Below the pieces are notes generated by a model. That model was not told the DNA's origin. It did not search any database and saw nothing but the letters and a program-made list of their open reading frames with translations. The translations under genes and the position numbers were made by a program. Shown here piece by piece: positions 11,938-24,118 of a stretch of DNA of 64,000 bases. The stretch comes from Piper betle (lineage: Eukaryota > Streptophyta > Magnoliopsida > Piperales > Piperaceae). The stretch's first letter is position 1, and the number at the start of each line of letters is the position of its first letter. The stretch covers positions 1-64,000 of the forward strand of contig JAURVB010014400.1 of NCBI GenBank assembly GCA_033002965.1, given 5' to 3'.

Positions 11938-13977
11938 ATGAAGACACTGCATCATGCTCGTCTCGTGAAGCTTGGCCTGGACACTCGCCTTACTTTTGTG
12001 ACTCAGATTGTCAAAGCATATGGCTCGGAAGCCTTGTCTGATGCCCAGAAGCTGTTTGATCAGTGTCCTCGCAGAGATATTATACTCTGGAACTCTCTTA
12101 TTTCCGTTTATGCTCGGTCTAACCAACCTCACCATGCCCTCCATCTCTTTGCTTTATTGCATAGCCAGTCCCTCCCTGCACCCAACCACTTCGCCTTTGC
12201 TACTGCTGCTCATGCTTGTGCTTCTGCTTCATCCCTCACTTTTGGCCAAAGTCTGCATGCTTGCACTGTGAAGCATGGTTTTTTATCCAATGTTGTTGTT
12301 GGTACTGCTCTTCTAGACATGTATGCCAAGTGCTATGCTATTGATTTGTCCAAAAAGCTGTTCAATGAGATGCCTGAGAGGAATCTTGTAACTTGGAATG
12401 TGATTATCTACGGTCATGTGCTCAATGGATTGCCAGCTCCTGGGCTAGAGCTCTTTTGCAGAATGGTTTTTGTTGAACATTTCAGGCCTGATGAATTCTC
12501 TCTTGCAACAGCATTAGTTGCTTGCGGTTCTGCAAACCATCTGTCATCAGGCAGGCAAATTCATGGTTTTATTGTTCGCAGTGGGTTTGAGGTAGATTTC
12601 GAGACAGCTCGTGCTGTTTGTAGCATGTATATGCGCTGTGGTGATATACCTGGAGCAGAAACAATGTTGAAGAATAGAGCAGATGATCTTGAATTGGAGC
12701 TTATAGTTATCAAAGGATATTATTTGAATGGGAGACACTTAGATATGCTAAGTAGAATAGGTCACAATCTAATGCAAGCTCTCATGCTGGATCCAAATTT
12801 GGTTTTTTATGTCCTAACTGCTTGTGCAAGCCTCTCATTGCTTAAACTTGGTAGGCAAGCCCATGGTATAGTCATCACTTCAAACTACTACCTTGATTGT
12901 TCTTCCAGTGATGTTACAGTTCTAGGATGTGCATTGATGGACATGTATTGCAAATGTGGTGTTGTTCAAGATGCTGAGAGATATTTCAACTTGTTGACAA
13001 TTCCACAAGTCTCACATTTCAATTCGTTATTGATGGGATACATACACAACAGCCTCCACGAGCAAGCTAGAAGCTTTTTCGAAGAAATGCCTGAGAAGGA
13101 TGTGATTTCCTGGACATCAATGATTTCAGGATATGTGCAGAGTGGATTTCCTAGTGAAGCATTGGTGGTGCTTGCCGAAATGTACAATCAAGTTGAATTT
13201 GTACGAGGAAATTGCTTCACTTTTTCTGCTTCTCTTGATGCATGTGCTCTTTTAACAGCACTTGATCAGGGAAAGCAGATTCATGCGCATTTTGTAAGGA
13301 CTGCACAACAAAATGACGATGATTGCATTGTGGTTGAGACGACCTTAGTCAATGCTTATTCAAAATCAGGTAATCTAAATTATGCGAGAAGTGTTTTCGA
13401 TCGAATGTGGAAAAAGAATGTTTTGTCATGGACATCAATGATTATGGGCTACGCAATAAATGGATATGGATTTCAGGCCTTGGAATGTTTTGACAAAATG
13501 GTGAGAGCAGGAGAAGAACCAAATGAGGTTACATTTGTTGCAGTGTTGACTGCTTGCAGTCGTTGTGGATTGGTTGAAGAGGGGCTAAGTTACTTCAAGT
13601 TAATGAAGGAAAGGTACGGCATTGCACCAAAAAGTGATCACTACACTTGCATGGTTGATCTTTTGGGGCGTTCTGGGAAGCTAGCAGATGCTTACAGGTT
13701 AATGACTGAAATAAATCAGAAGGTTGATGGCCATGTCGATCACCAGTTAGGAGCTTTGCTTAATGGGTGTCTATTGCATGGGAATGTGGAAATGGGTGCT
13801 ATGCTTGCTAAGAAGATTCTGGGCATGAAGCAGCAAATATCAGAGACGTATATTTCTATCTCTCATGTCTATGCTTCTGCAGACATGTGGGATCAGGCAT
13901 ATGGTGTTAGACAAGAGTTGAAAAACCATGGTGTTGTTAAGGACCCTGGAAAATCTGTTGTTTCAGTTAGAGCGTAG
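11938..13977 (+). CDS. PLS-class pentatricopeptide repeat protein with C-terminal E domain
   Basis: Plant PPR proteins bind single-stranded RNA in mitochondria or plastids; PLS-E members usually specify C-to-U editing sites. The intronless 679-codon frame carries about a dozen degenerate 31-36 residue repeats with typical phrases: ALLDMYAKC, LFNEMPERNLVTWN, FEEMPEKDVISWTSMISGY, VFDRMWKKNVLSWTSMIMGY, VTFVAVLTACSRCGLVEEG, YTCMVDLLGRSGKL. The C-terminus (GALLNGCLLHGNVEMG ... YISISHVYASADMWDQAYGVR) is the E/E+ region; there is no DYW deaminase domain, so any editing would need a partner in trans. Met 11938 falls just before the first repeat, and no obvious longer targeting peptide precedes it, so an upstream start or 5' intron is possible. 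The frame is intact. Confidence 0.93.
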   Translation: MKTLHHARLVKLGLDTRLTFVTQIVKAYGSEALSDAQKLFDQCPRRDIILWNSLISVYARSNQPHHALHLFALLHSQSLPAPNHFAFATAAHACASASSLTFGQSLHACTVKHGFLSNVVVGTALLDMYAKCYAIDLSKKLFNEMPERNLVTWNVIIYGHVLNGLPAPGLELFCRMVFVEHFRPDEFSLATALVACGSANHLSSGRQIHGFIVRSGFEVDFETARAVCSMYMRCGDIPGAETMLKNRADDLELELIVIKGYYLNGRHLDMLSRIGHNLMQALMLDPNLVFYVLTACASLSLLKLGRQAHGIVITSNYYLDCSSSDVTVLGCALMDMYCKCGVVQDAERYFNLLTIPQVSHFNSLLMGYIHNSLHEQARSFFEEMPEKDVISWTSMISGYVQSGFPSEALVVLAEMYNQVEFVRGNCFTFSASLDACALLTALDQGKQIHAHFVRTAQQNDDDCIVVETTLVNAYSKSGNLNYARSVFDRMWKKNVLSWTSMIMGYAINGYGFQALECFDKMVRAGEEPNEVTFVAVLTACSRCGLVEEGLSYFKLMKERYGIAPKSDHYTCMVDLLGRSGKLADAYRLMTEINQKVDGHVDHQLGALLNGCLLHGNVEMGAMLAKKILGMKQQISETYISISHVYASADMWDQAYGVRQELKNHGVVKDPGKSVVSVRA

Positions 13978-15016
13978 GCCAACCTTAAAACTTTTTTTTT
14001 TTTCAATTCTAGGATCAAAGCTTGATTAGAATTGCTCCCTTTGCTACTGCTTTATCAAACTAATGTTCATGTTTGATGGAGTATAGATGATAGATCCTGC
14101 TTAGTGTTGGTAGATCATGTGATAAGTCTGTTCTTAGTTACTGCTGTTTTTTCTGTCTACTTGTTACGCACAAAAAATACACTTTTTCTTAGATTTTACT
14201 TTGTTTCATGGCACTTTGTTGTATTGTAGATAGCAACTTACAACCATTCTTATTTTTCTCTCCTCTTTATTAGAAATGTCGCTAAGAACTAACAGCTAAC
14301 CTGCTGATTAGAATAAGAAGACTGATTATGACATTTAACTTCTTATTTGTCTCTTTACTCATAGGCTTCTAGATGGCAAGGTCTCAAACATTTTCTTCCT
14401 AGATAACTAGTATCATTTGTTGTGGTGGATTTGTCAAGATGATGCCACATTCTTAACATGAAGATAGGGAGTGGAATTAGTCAAAAATATAATGCTGCTG
14501 ACATATATAGGGCAATAACAATGATCAAGAGATGCCAAGTGTTGTTTGCAGAATTTTTGGCATATATATATATATAATAGACATGTTCTGGAAAAATAGT
14601 GATCAGTTGCCTCTTCAACCCAGAAAATGACACTGCTAACAGTTCCCACTATAAACCAACTCTGTTATATTACTTAGCATAAAAATTATGTAGTTTCATA
14701 AAATGGAAAATCCATTTAGCCCAGTTTTCTCCCATGGAATTCTAGAAAAATACTCCTTTATTCATAATGAGCAATGAAATCATGATTCTGCTAAATAGAA
14801 AAGAATCTGCTTGCCAATTTTTGGACCAAGATAAAATACCAATTTCAAATAATGCTCCTTTCTACAAACAATTCAAGAGGTACGTAAAAATCTAAACTTT
14901 GTAATATTTACAGAACCTTGGATGTACAATTCCTTCTTCATATATAGACAATCAGTGCCTGTGAAACCGCATTATGGTTATGCATAAGACATTACCTGAA
15001 ACAATACGGTTGAGCT
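13978..15016. other. PPR 3' flank and spacer, no gene recognised
   Basis: AT-rich, probably the PPR 3' untranslated region and then spacer. A short TA microsatellite lies near 14563-14576. The few short open frames carry no recognisable motif. Confidence 0.5.
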
Positions 15017-15475
15017 CTATCTCCTTCCATGAACTCTTAACCTCCTAGCCATGGAAATGAAAAACCAGCTTATTTTCCTGGCAACACAACAGCTAAACCC
15101 CCTGATATAATTGTTCCACCCCAAGCGTGCAACAGCTCTGTCCTTCATGACCTGCCAGAGCCTGCTAAAGCAATTGGTATTTGATCTATTGACTGCAGTA
15201 ATGGCCGACGATTGAACATAGGCAGAAGCTGCTATCTTGACCAGGTGATTCTTGATTGTTATGCTTGATTCACAGTACAGTTCACTGATTACCTCCAAAG
15301 GGCTTGGTGAAGATGGGATGATATCTTTCAAGCTAGTGTACCTGCTCAATCTGGTGTCAAATTTGTCAGCATCTCCCCAGCTCTCCTGCAACTCTATCTC
15401 CATGGTTGTAAGCCATGGAAGGAGGCATGTCTTTGTGGTTGGTGCAAGACCCACTTCTCTCAATTCTATCTCCAT
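15017..15475 (-). CDS. Small plant protein of unknown function
   Basis: A 152-codon minus-strand frame contains RLSRYTSLKDIIPSSPS, then SITIKNHLVKIAASAYVQSS, and a basic, aromatic tail (ISWFFISMARRLRVHGRR). The phrase I-x-I-x-N-x-LVK-x-AA-x-AY-x-Q resembles a conserved motif I associate with small uncharacterised angiosperm proteins; I know no function. Two start candidates exist, at 15475 and 15403, and both begin MEIEL because the start region is duplicated. A 69-base stretch (15454-15386) begins GTGGGT and ends TTGCAG and would keep the frame if spliced, joining MEIELRE to ESWGDADK. An N-terminal extent from either start is possible. Confidence 0.5.
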   Translation of the reverse strand: MEIELREVGLAPTTKTCLLPWLTTMEIELQESWGDADKFDTRLSRYTSLKDIIPSSPSPLEVISELYCESSITIKNHLVKIAASAYVQSSAITAVNRSNTNCFSRLWQVMKDRAVARLGWNNYIRGFSCCVARKISWFFISMARRLRVHGRR

Positions 15476-15499
15476 GGCTGTTTGTCAACTTCCCCCAAA

Positions 15500-16800
15500 A
15501 AGTAGGAGCTAGAAAATGTTGAGGCTGGTCAGATTGAAGACGAAGGTGGTTGTATTTCATAATCTGTGTGTAGAGAAGAAGAAAGGCAAGTGAGATTTGT
15601 GACCTGCCCAGTATTGGACTCAAGTTAGGTGTGGCATGTGTTTGCACGTTGTCCACTTGTTAGCTTGCTATGAAGAGTTGGATAATAGATTTTTTGTTTG
15701 GTTTGAAAGCTTGGATATATGAATTATTATGGAATTAGTAGCAGAACAAGTAGTTTTTTTTTTCAACATAGCAGAACAAGTAGTTGATACAAAGAGAGTT
15801 GATATTATATGTAGCCCATTTCCTTAAACAACCAGGTGTCATATTTAGTTATTGAATACAGTACACTTGTAGATTAATAAGCTGCATCCAATATTTGCAA
15901 TATGAATGTGTCACTCTTTGGTTTGAAGCTCTTCCTTACATTAGTTGTTCATCTGCACAAGTCCATGAGTTAATAACTTGTGTTGAGTCCATAGTACTTG
16001 CCTTCAATTTAGACAATCAGCTTTGGGGGAAAGGAATTAGACAATCAAATTTGATATTACATTGGCCAAGAAGGGATTCAAGCTATCAATATTTTTTCAT
16101 AATAGATATGCTTGCTATGTGTCTGTATAACGGTGAGTCCCCTTACAGTTTAGAAAGGGTGTGACTAAAATTTTTCAGGTTCTCCATGATCCTATATTGA
16201 TTATATCTTATAGTAGTTATTATATTGATCTGATAAACCTTATTATTGTAATTGTTTCACTTAGTGTAAGGTTTGAATAGGAAAAGTACAGCATAGTTTT
16301 CCTTATTGTTTGCTTTATCTTGTCAAAAAATTAAAATGATTGTTTTACATCTTATGCTTTATAGAGAGTCATGGGAGTTCTACACGGTTTCCATGGCTGA
16401 GGAAACCTTTCTGCACCTAATTATGAGAACTTGAGATGCTGGGAAACCGGAAGCTGTTTCAAATTCATAGAAAGTCTGGTGTTCTTTTGCTTTGCATAAC
16501 GCATGGAAGACATACTGTCACACGGCCTAACAGAGAGAAAGAAAACTCTGACGGCAGAGCTTGAAGTCACTGGAGGCATTTTACTTCCCAGTTCTTCGAA
16601 TGACACACTAATAGAAATCTATCCTATGTAATATAACATTACATGATTTGGGTCATCCCTATGATCGAATGACACAAATTTATTTAAATTAAAAAAGGTT
16701 TCATGAGCCATAACCATACAATCAACTTCGGAACCAATCAATATTGGGTATGATAGTGTTTCAAATATCATATATGAAAGTAAATGATAAGTTGATTTTT
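15500..16800. other. Intergenic region, no gene recognised
   Basis: No coding region can be supported. Several 60-90 codon open frames lack family motifs. A CACTAATAG-like string near 16607 resembles the CACTA-type terminus described at 16819 and may be another transposon scrap. Confidence 0.4.
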
Positions 16801-16818
16801 AAATCTTGCATTCGAACA

Positions 16819-18480
16819 CTAGTAGAAATCTAGCCTTCAACCATGACCAATTTTGCCACGGCCTAAGAAGTGGCAAAGTAGCCAGTGTAGTCATAGTCGT
16901 TACCAAAGGATGATATGTACAACCTTCAAATTTTAATATGCTCAAAAAATAAAACTCCCTAGTTCTCTCAAATCCCATATTGGGTCTGTGAAGCGCAAAT
17001 CCCACAGATCAAAGTGAACTTCAACAATATACCATCAATGTCTAGTTACACCAACCAGGTTCAACTATAGTTACAAAAATCGAAATCGGACATTAAATAG
17101 GACTTGAAAGAAGTCATTGAATAGAACTGATTTATTAAAAATTGGATAAAAATTAATTCACTTGAATCGGTTAAAATCAGACATTGATCTCCTCCCTCTT
17201 GTCCCCTGCATCATCCTGAAAACATGTCATTAAACTATTATTGGTTGTCTTGTATTTTATTAAAGTATATTATATTTTATTTTCTATTTTTAAAATTTAT
17301 TTTATTATTATTGACTCGAGTAGATAGTGAGTCAATTTTTATTACCTAAATTACCCCCCTCTTTTTCCCCCTTCCCTCTTCCTCGTTTGCCCTCACCCGA
17401 GCTCGGCCGCCTTCTCCAGTCACCAATGCCCACCGCCGTCTCAGTCCCTCGCCGACCCCCACCCAGTTCCTCGCCCACAATACAAATATCATGCTTGTGA
17501 ATTTTCTCTCGTAAACTTGTAACGTCTAAGGCATAACCCACGAAGGGTTACTCATTTGAATTTATGAAAACCCTTAATATTAATACAAGGCCGTCCATTT
17601 AAAATATTATATAGATAATTTAAAATATTATGTCGTCTTATCTGGGCCATAACTAAATGTGGTGCTGCTAAGGTTTGGACACTTGCCATCATGGTAACTT
17701 TGGTGTCGCTTATACCATATATTGACATTAAACTAGCCTTCTAAAAGATATAGCAATATACCATTTTAAATTAAATGGGTCTTAAACACACAATGTAATG
17801 TTCCATCTAAAAGTGAATATTTTTTGTTTCCAACATTAGCCAACCATGAAATTCATAGTGATTCTGTCTAATCTAATATGATATAATATTTTCTCTGATA
17901 AAAATCAAAAAACAAGTACTTTTGAGTAAAAGTTGAACTTTTCATAAATGTCCTTTTTACTAACTGATATAAATTATACGAAATAAAAACAGTGAAGAAC
18001 TTTTTAATTGTATAAGAAAATGGTGGAAAACTTAGATAATTTAGCCGAATTGACTTAAAATATAAATAATAATGGTAGAAGGCTCTACCATAACCGTTGT
18101 ATTGATTTAACTAATTTATATTCAATTATTTTATGTATAATTATAAAACCCTTCGTTACCTCAACTTTAATCTTAAAATATTTAATTGTTAAATTAACAC
18201 TTAAATGATATTATTAATTAAGGTTTTTTATTTACTTATTTTCTAGTTTAAAATACTACTCTTTCATAAATTAGATGGTTAAATATTTTATAATTTAGTG
18301 AAAATGTTAGTTAATGGTATAAAACGGTGGAAATTTAACCATTAGTTCAAACGATGAAAACTCGATTGTGGCAGAACCTTTTGAACTTGGTTAATGATTA
18401 GGTTATAATAAAATTTCTTAAACCGGTAAATGATAATGGTAAAGCTATTACCAAACCGTTTACAATCCTACCTATATATA
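16819..18480. mobile_element. Possible CACTA-like transposon remnant
   Basis: The sequence at 16819 starts CACTAGTAGAAATC, close to the CACTAGTAGAAAA termini of plant CACTA elements. Inside are repeated short motifs with ACCGTT/AACGGT and GGTAA/TTACC (for example around 18077-18106 and 18410-18465), which look like subterminal repeats. I could not find a matching right terminus or a 3-base target duplication, and there is no transposase frame. Boundaries are approximate. Confidence 0.25.
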
Positions 18481-19960
18481 GATAATGTTTATGTGATTCA
18501 TAAGTTGGATTAATAAAGTGATATAATATGATTATTACATTCAACTCATCCATACATATTTAATTAGTCATTGACTCATGATAACCATCCAATCACCTTT
18601 GTGATGTGTTGATTATATTGAAATAATATTTTAAAAATTTTATGAAGAAATCTACATTTACAATGCTTAAAAAAATAACATCATAAATTTAATAGATCTA
18701 TCAATCAATAGTAACCACAAATTATATTATAATATTGAAGATAAAATTTATTGTTCTTAAATTTGAAATCTAGTCCAATATAGAGATTATTCATGAACGT
18801 TTATTAACCATGTACATTAAATAAATCGATATGTAAAATATATTAGCATTGATATTCAATAGATTAATATTTAATATATAAAAACATAATCAATATTAAT
18901 CAATGAACATCAATATTCATAAGTACTTATTTAATCATCTATATTCAAATTATCAATATTTAATTTCTAATCTTCCATGGATTTATCTTTTAAAGATAAA
19001 TAAATATTATTGTATATAAATTTTAATGTATGGGAATGTGATTATATAACTTTCCTTATTTTGCCCATTATAAATTAAAAATAAATACTAAGTGTTGCCC
19101 ATATGCTAAATTGAATATCTTAACAGATTATTAATTATGTCTTATCTTAATAGATTCCATGATGATTAAAAAGATAATTTCTCAAGTAGGATTTATCTTA
19201 TTAATATCAGAGACCATGTATGGAGAATTAATCTAATATACTTATCGTCATAATTAGTTTCAAATGTTAAAGTTTGTAATGTCAATATCATTTAAAATAA
19301 CTTTTAACAATAATATATAAAAATAGGTTTAGTCAAATTTCCTTCAAAAAAATGGAATCGATCTTTGAATCTGTACAAGGGGGAAAATACAAATTTATGT
19401 GATTTTAAATTGTGGGAAAATACAACATTAATGATTAAATAATAGGGGAAATTACTTCATCAAACCCACTTTTTTAAACGAATTTCATGATCTTCTTTTT
19501 AAAAAAAAAGCAAAAAAACCTCCATCACCATTATTTTTTAGCTTTTGACCCTTTAACATAATGTGCTAAATTCCAAAAAAAAAGTCCAAGAGATACTCAA
19601 TGGACCATCTTACTCCTCTATATTAATAACTTATATGAAGAACAGCATAGATCATTCTTTGATAGAATCAACATGTATGTCAACTCAAAGTCAAGAAAAC
19701 TGCTCCAAACTCAGTCAAGAGAGCAGCAGCTTTGAGTCCCGTTTCATTATAAACTTCCACGAGCAGACGTGAATGGTGTGCTAATCAATAAACATGTGAT
19801 GCATAGGTTTATTTATCCATGCACGCATCTATGTTCCAAGTCCAACCATGATCTTATTTTTTCTATCCTTGCAAGTTGCAAATCCAAATTGACCCACGTT
19901 TTACATATGGCTTGTTACTAACATGTCACATATTGTCTACTACCTGGAAATTGAGGTCCA
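18481..19960. other. Very AT-rich intergenic region
   Basis: More than 70 percent A+T by eye, with no open frame that resembles a gene. It ends at the promoter of the bHLH gene. Confidence 0.5.
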
Positions 19961-19970
19961 CCACAACATG

Positions 19971-19980
19971 TATATATAAA
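19971..19980 (+). promoter_or_regulatory. TATA box of the bHLH gene
   Basis: TATATATAAA lies 41 bases before the preferred ATG at 20012, a position that predicts a very short leader or initiation at the next in-frame Met (20039). Confidence 0.5.
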
Positions 19981-20011
19981 CAGGCTTATTTTGAACTTTG
20001 TAGGGGGAGTA

Positions 20012-20966
20012 ATGGATGTGTGCTTGTGTGGGGAAATGGACATGGGGGTGTCACGGCCGGAGACGATTTACGACCTTGTCGATATGCCGGTGAATGTTGC
20101 CGGAGGGGCTTTCAAGCCCTACCGGAGAGACCCGGCAGGTGAGGAGGGTGGTTTGGTGGTGTCCCCTAGTGGTAGTGGGAATGCCAACAAGAGGATGGTT
20201 GAGCTGTTGAGGAAGAGGGCCAGGACTGGGAGGAACAACAAAGCCGACGACGGTAACGGCCGGAGCTACCGGCATATGATCAATGAGAGGCAGAGGCGGG
20301 AGCAGATGAGGCAGAGCTACTCTGAGCTCCATTCCTTCTCCCCCTGGTTCTAAGGTACCCATCTTCTTGTTCACCTTTTTTGTCTTCCGTTGTATACAAT
20401 CAATCAAATATAACAATTTGGAATGTTGCAGGCTGATAAGAACTCCGTAGTGCAAATGGCAGCACAGGAGTTGCAGCAACTGCAGGGGATGAAGGAGGAA
20501 TTGGAGAGGCAGCATGAAGAGCTGAGGACTAGAGTGGAGGAGAAAGAGAGAGGCTTGTCTAAAGTGAGTATAAGAGTGACCAACCCTTCTTCTCCTATTG
20601 AATCCATTGTTGAGGTCCTCAAGTGCTTGACAAGAATGAATGTCAAACCCAAAGTGATTGCATCAGAGTTCTCTGATGGAGAGTTCTCTGCAATTTTTGA
20701 GATAGAGAGCAAGGTACCCAAAATGCTTTTCTAGAAAATGTTTCATAATTGCTGCTTAGTTGGTTCATTGACACATATATTTCTCTGCAATATCAAGAAA
20801 TTCTGGTAACATGGTAGTCAAATTATTATCAAGGTGATCAAGTTGAAGCTAACGTGTAGGTTAATTCGTGCAGACGCCAGGGAGTGAGATAGAGAAGGCT
20901 GTGGATGCAACTCTAATGGAAGTTGAGAGGAAGTTTAGTGTCCATTTCCAAGAAGCAACTGTTTGA
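20012..20966 (+). CDS. bHLH transcription factor (bHLH92-like), with a frame break in the loop
   Basis: Basic helix-loop-helix proteins dimerise and bind E-box DNA in the nucleus. Three exons: 20012-20354, 20432-20713, 20874-20966. The basic region and helix 1 read RHMINERQRREQMRQSYSEL, with the Glu and Arg needed for E-box contact. Exon 2 opens with ADKNSVVQMAAQEL (helix 2) and a coiled coil (MKEELERQHEELRTRVEEKE), then an ACT-like C-terminal region (KVSIRVTNPSSPIES ... SDGEFSAIFEIES). The frame fails at 20332-20345: helix 1 runs into SPWF and a stop, whereas a shifted frame gives SPPGSK just before the donor and joins exon 2 in phase. Two bases seem to be missing in a C/T-rich run. With them restored the protein would be about 239 residues. 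I found no alternative donor/acceptor pair that repairs the frame. Confidence 0.82.
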
Positions 20967-21059
20967 AGACTTTTGACCGCTACAAAACCCAGCTTTTCCC
21001 AGAAATTTCCCTGGCCATGGAGGGCTGCATTTTGTGTCTGTGGAATGGTCTTCAAGGAC

Positions 21060-22640
21060 TAGGCTAGGATATGTTTATGATAATACTTTTTGTGTTGTTG
21101 AGAAACTTGGGTCAATATGTGATAGATGTAGAACATGTTTTTACAGGCTTTTCAATATGGTCTGGTTATTTTAAGATAACAATAATAATAATAATAAAAA
21201 TAATAATAATAATAACTAATAAAGGTTAATATTATACTAATTATATATTAAATAAGTGAATTAAGCAAGTATTAAGCCATGTAAATATCACTCCCCTTTT
21301 CTAAAAAGATTAAGGGGGAAAGGAAAATTGTATATAAAAAAAATGTGGTGGGGGGGGTGATTAAGGACTAGAATGCTCGAACTTTAATTAGGAATCTTAT
21401 GAATTTTCAAATTAATATAATATTTTTAATTCTTACATTTTAATTATCAAAACAATTATAATTAAAATTAATTTCAAAATATCTTTAAACTTGTAAAAAA
21501 TAGATCGTATTAGTATATAAAAAAGCATCTAATACACTTTCTGATGCTTTCTAATTTCAATACATATTTACGGTATTATGTAGGATCCACTTAAAAATGT
21601 TCAAATTAGGAGTATACCTTATATGAGTTATATCAATTAAGCTCACCTTAATTTTTTATCGGGTGTTATATTTTATTATGTATTAAAGGTTTCTTTTTCA
21701 AACAATTATTATATATATTAAATTAAAGTTAAAAAGCTATAGAATCAATTCCCAATGGAACATTGCAATCAAGAATCTTCAAAAGTTGAATGAATGCCCA
21801 CAATGAGGGGCTTTTCCCTAAGTTAGATTTGCATGATCCCATACATGCTCAGCACATCCTACTTAATTCAAATATATATTAAAATCTTGAAACATATTTT
21901 TCAAATTTTTTATTACAGAGGTTGATTAAACATAACCATCAAACACAAACCCAACTTTGATTTGTTATTCAATATCTTATTGTAACACATTAATAATTAA
22001 ATTGGATTTAATTGCATAATTAATTCTATGAAAAGTGCAATAAGTTCTTATAACAACTAATTTCAATAGCACTTTTTTTCTATAAAGCAATTTACAACAC
22101 AGTACACAACCAATTTTTAAAATTTTAAGGTTAAAAATTAGTCCTCAAACCAACTAAGCCAACTCTAAGTTGAAAATTCCTAACATATATGTTAAAATTA
22201 CAATGGTTAATCAAACTTCCCGATCTTGATTACTTACATGAAAAATTGCAACTAAAGCTATTCGAATGAAGCCGACAAAGAGTGCACATATAACATTAAA
22301 ATTTTACATTGTTCACCGCCGTTTATTGGCTTGGTTGATCGATCCTAGAATGATAATTATAAGGTTCCTGAGCTCTTTGCGGTCTCCGGTGGAAGGATAG
22401 GATATATTCTTTAGGTGATAGAAGTTAGCCATCATCAAATAGTCACTCAAATTCATAGTTCTTATCATCACTATTTATATCTTATACTCTCAAATATTTG
22501 ATTTTTATTTTCAGTCCAAGACTAAATTATTTTTTATGCAATTTTAAATCAAATTATGATATATTATTTTTAAAAAAATTCAAGTACAAATTATCCAAAG
22601 AAACAAGAGTATTAAAAAGTATAAAATGAGCTCAATTAAA
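21060..22640. other. AT-rich intergenic region with AAT microsatellite
   Basis: No gene seen. An AAT/ATA microsatellite runs at about 21178-21222. The remainder is A+T-rich spacer that leads into the promoter array. Confidence 0.5.
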
Positions 22641-22643
22641 CTC

Positions 22644-23941
22644 GATATAAATTAAATTCGAAGACAAAATAAAGGAATTTAAGTCGAACAAAACTCGATT
22701 CACTGTACATAAATACATACAGTGCAAGTATATAAATATATACACCTTTCGCTTAGGTTAATCTTAGCAAATTCCGGTTCACCCATCTAACCTACGCCGA
22801 GGCCCCTCGTATAAATAAAATTGTATCCCAAAAATGCCTCTCTATATCAACACCTTTCTTCTCCCTTCATTTCTTCACCCCTAAGTCGAGCTCGTCTCGC
22901 CAACTCCCCAATCGCCGCCCCCGCTTTTTCCGGCCGTCTTCGCCATCTCTGATATAAATCGAATTTGAAGACAAAATAAAGGAATTTGAATCGAGCAAAA
23001 CTCGATTAAAAGTACATAAATATATACAGTACAATTATATAAATATATACACCTCTCGCTTAGGTTAATCTTAACAAATTATGATTCGCCCATCTAACCT
23101 ATGCCGAGGCCCCTCGTATAAATAAAAATTATATCCCAAAAATACCCCTAACACCTTTCTTCTCCCTCTATTTCTTCACTCCTAAGTCGAGCTCTATAAT
23201 CTTAGCAAATTCCGGTTCACCCATCTAACCTACGCCGAGGCCCCTCGTATAAATAAAATTGTATCCCAAAAATGCCTCTCTATATCAACACCTTTCTTCT
23301 CCCTTCATTTCTTCACCCCTAAGTCGAGCTCGTCTCGCTAACTCCCCAATCGCCACCCCCGCTTTTTCCAGCCGTCTTCGCCATCTCTGATATAAATCGA
23401 ATTTGAAGACAAAATAAAGGAATTTGAATCGAGCAAAACTCGATTAAAAGTACATAAATATATACAGTACAATTATATAAATATATACACCTCTCGCTTA
23501 GGTTAATCTTAACAAATTATGATTCGCCCATCTAACCTATACCGAGGCCCCTCGTATAAATAAAAATTATATCCCAAAAATACCCCTACCACCTTTCTTC
23601 TCCCTCTCTTTCTTCACACCCCCCCCCCGCTTTTTCCGGCCGTCTCCGTCATCTCTCGATATAAATCAAATTTGAAGACAAAATAAGGGAATTTGAATCG
23701 AGCAAAATTCAATTAAAGAGTGCAATTATACAAATATATACACCTCTCACTTAGGTTAATGTTAGCAAATTCCCATTCACCCGTCTAACCTACGCCGAGA
23801 TTCCTCGCATATATAAATCCTATCCCGAAAATACCCCTCCATATCACACCTTCCTTCTCCCTCCATTTCTTCAGTCCTAAGTCGAGCTCGTCTCGCCCCG
23901 ATCGCCGCCCCCCGCTTTTTCCGGCCGTCTCCACCATCTCT
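22644..23941 (+). repeat. Five-copy tandem array of a promoter/leader module before the UPL gene
   Basis: Units at about 22644-22949, 22950-23192, 23193-23389 (lacks its 5' part), 23390-23656 and 23657-23941. A full unit runs from GATATAAAT...GAAGACAAAATAA through CTTAGGTTAAT, CATCTAACCTACGCCGAGG, a TATAAATA box, a pyrimidine-rich CACCTTTCTTCTCCCT, CCTAAGTCGAGCTC and CTTTTTCCGGCCGTC. TATAAATA occurs at 22810, 23117, 23248 and 23555; the last unit has TATAAAT at 23822. The last unit merges into the transcribed leader of the UPL gene, so each unit resembles a complete core promoter plus start-site region. Units 1 and 3 are the most alike, as are 2 and 4, pointing to duplication of a two-unit block. 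Confidence 0.85.
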
Positions 23942-24118
23942 GCATGCGTATGGATCATCCCCCGATCACGGCCTCGCCGTCTTCGCTCGCCTTTTTTTGA
24001 TGCTTTTTTTCGGATTTTTTGGTGGGGTTTTTGAGGTTGTGTCGTTGTTGTTCTTGTTGTTGTTGTGGTTGCAGGTTTGCGGTGGTGGGGCTTCGGAAGG
24101 TTGATCTGGGTTTGATCA

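Noticed and set aside
20295..20460. Alternative splice sites that might rescue the bHLH frame
   Set aside because: Every visible GT/AG combination near the loop gives the wrong phase or loses helix 2, so a base-level frame break is the simplest reading.
22644..23941. Regular repeats considered as a CRISPR-like or satellite array
   Set aside because: The units are 200-300 bases of promoter-like DNA continuous with a plant gene leader, with no short repeats or unique spacers.
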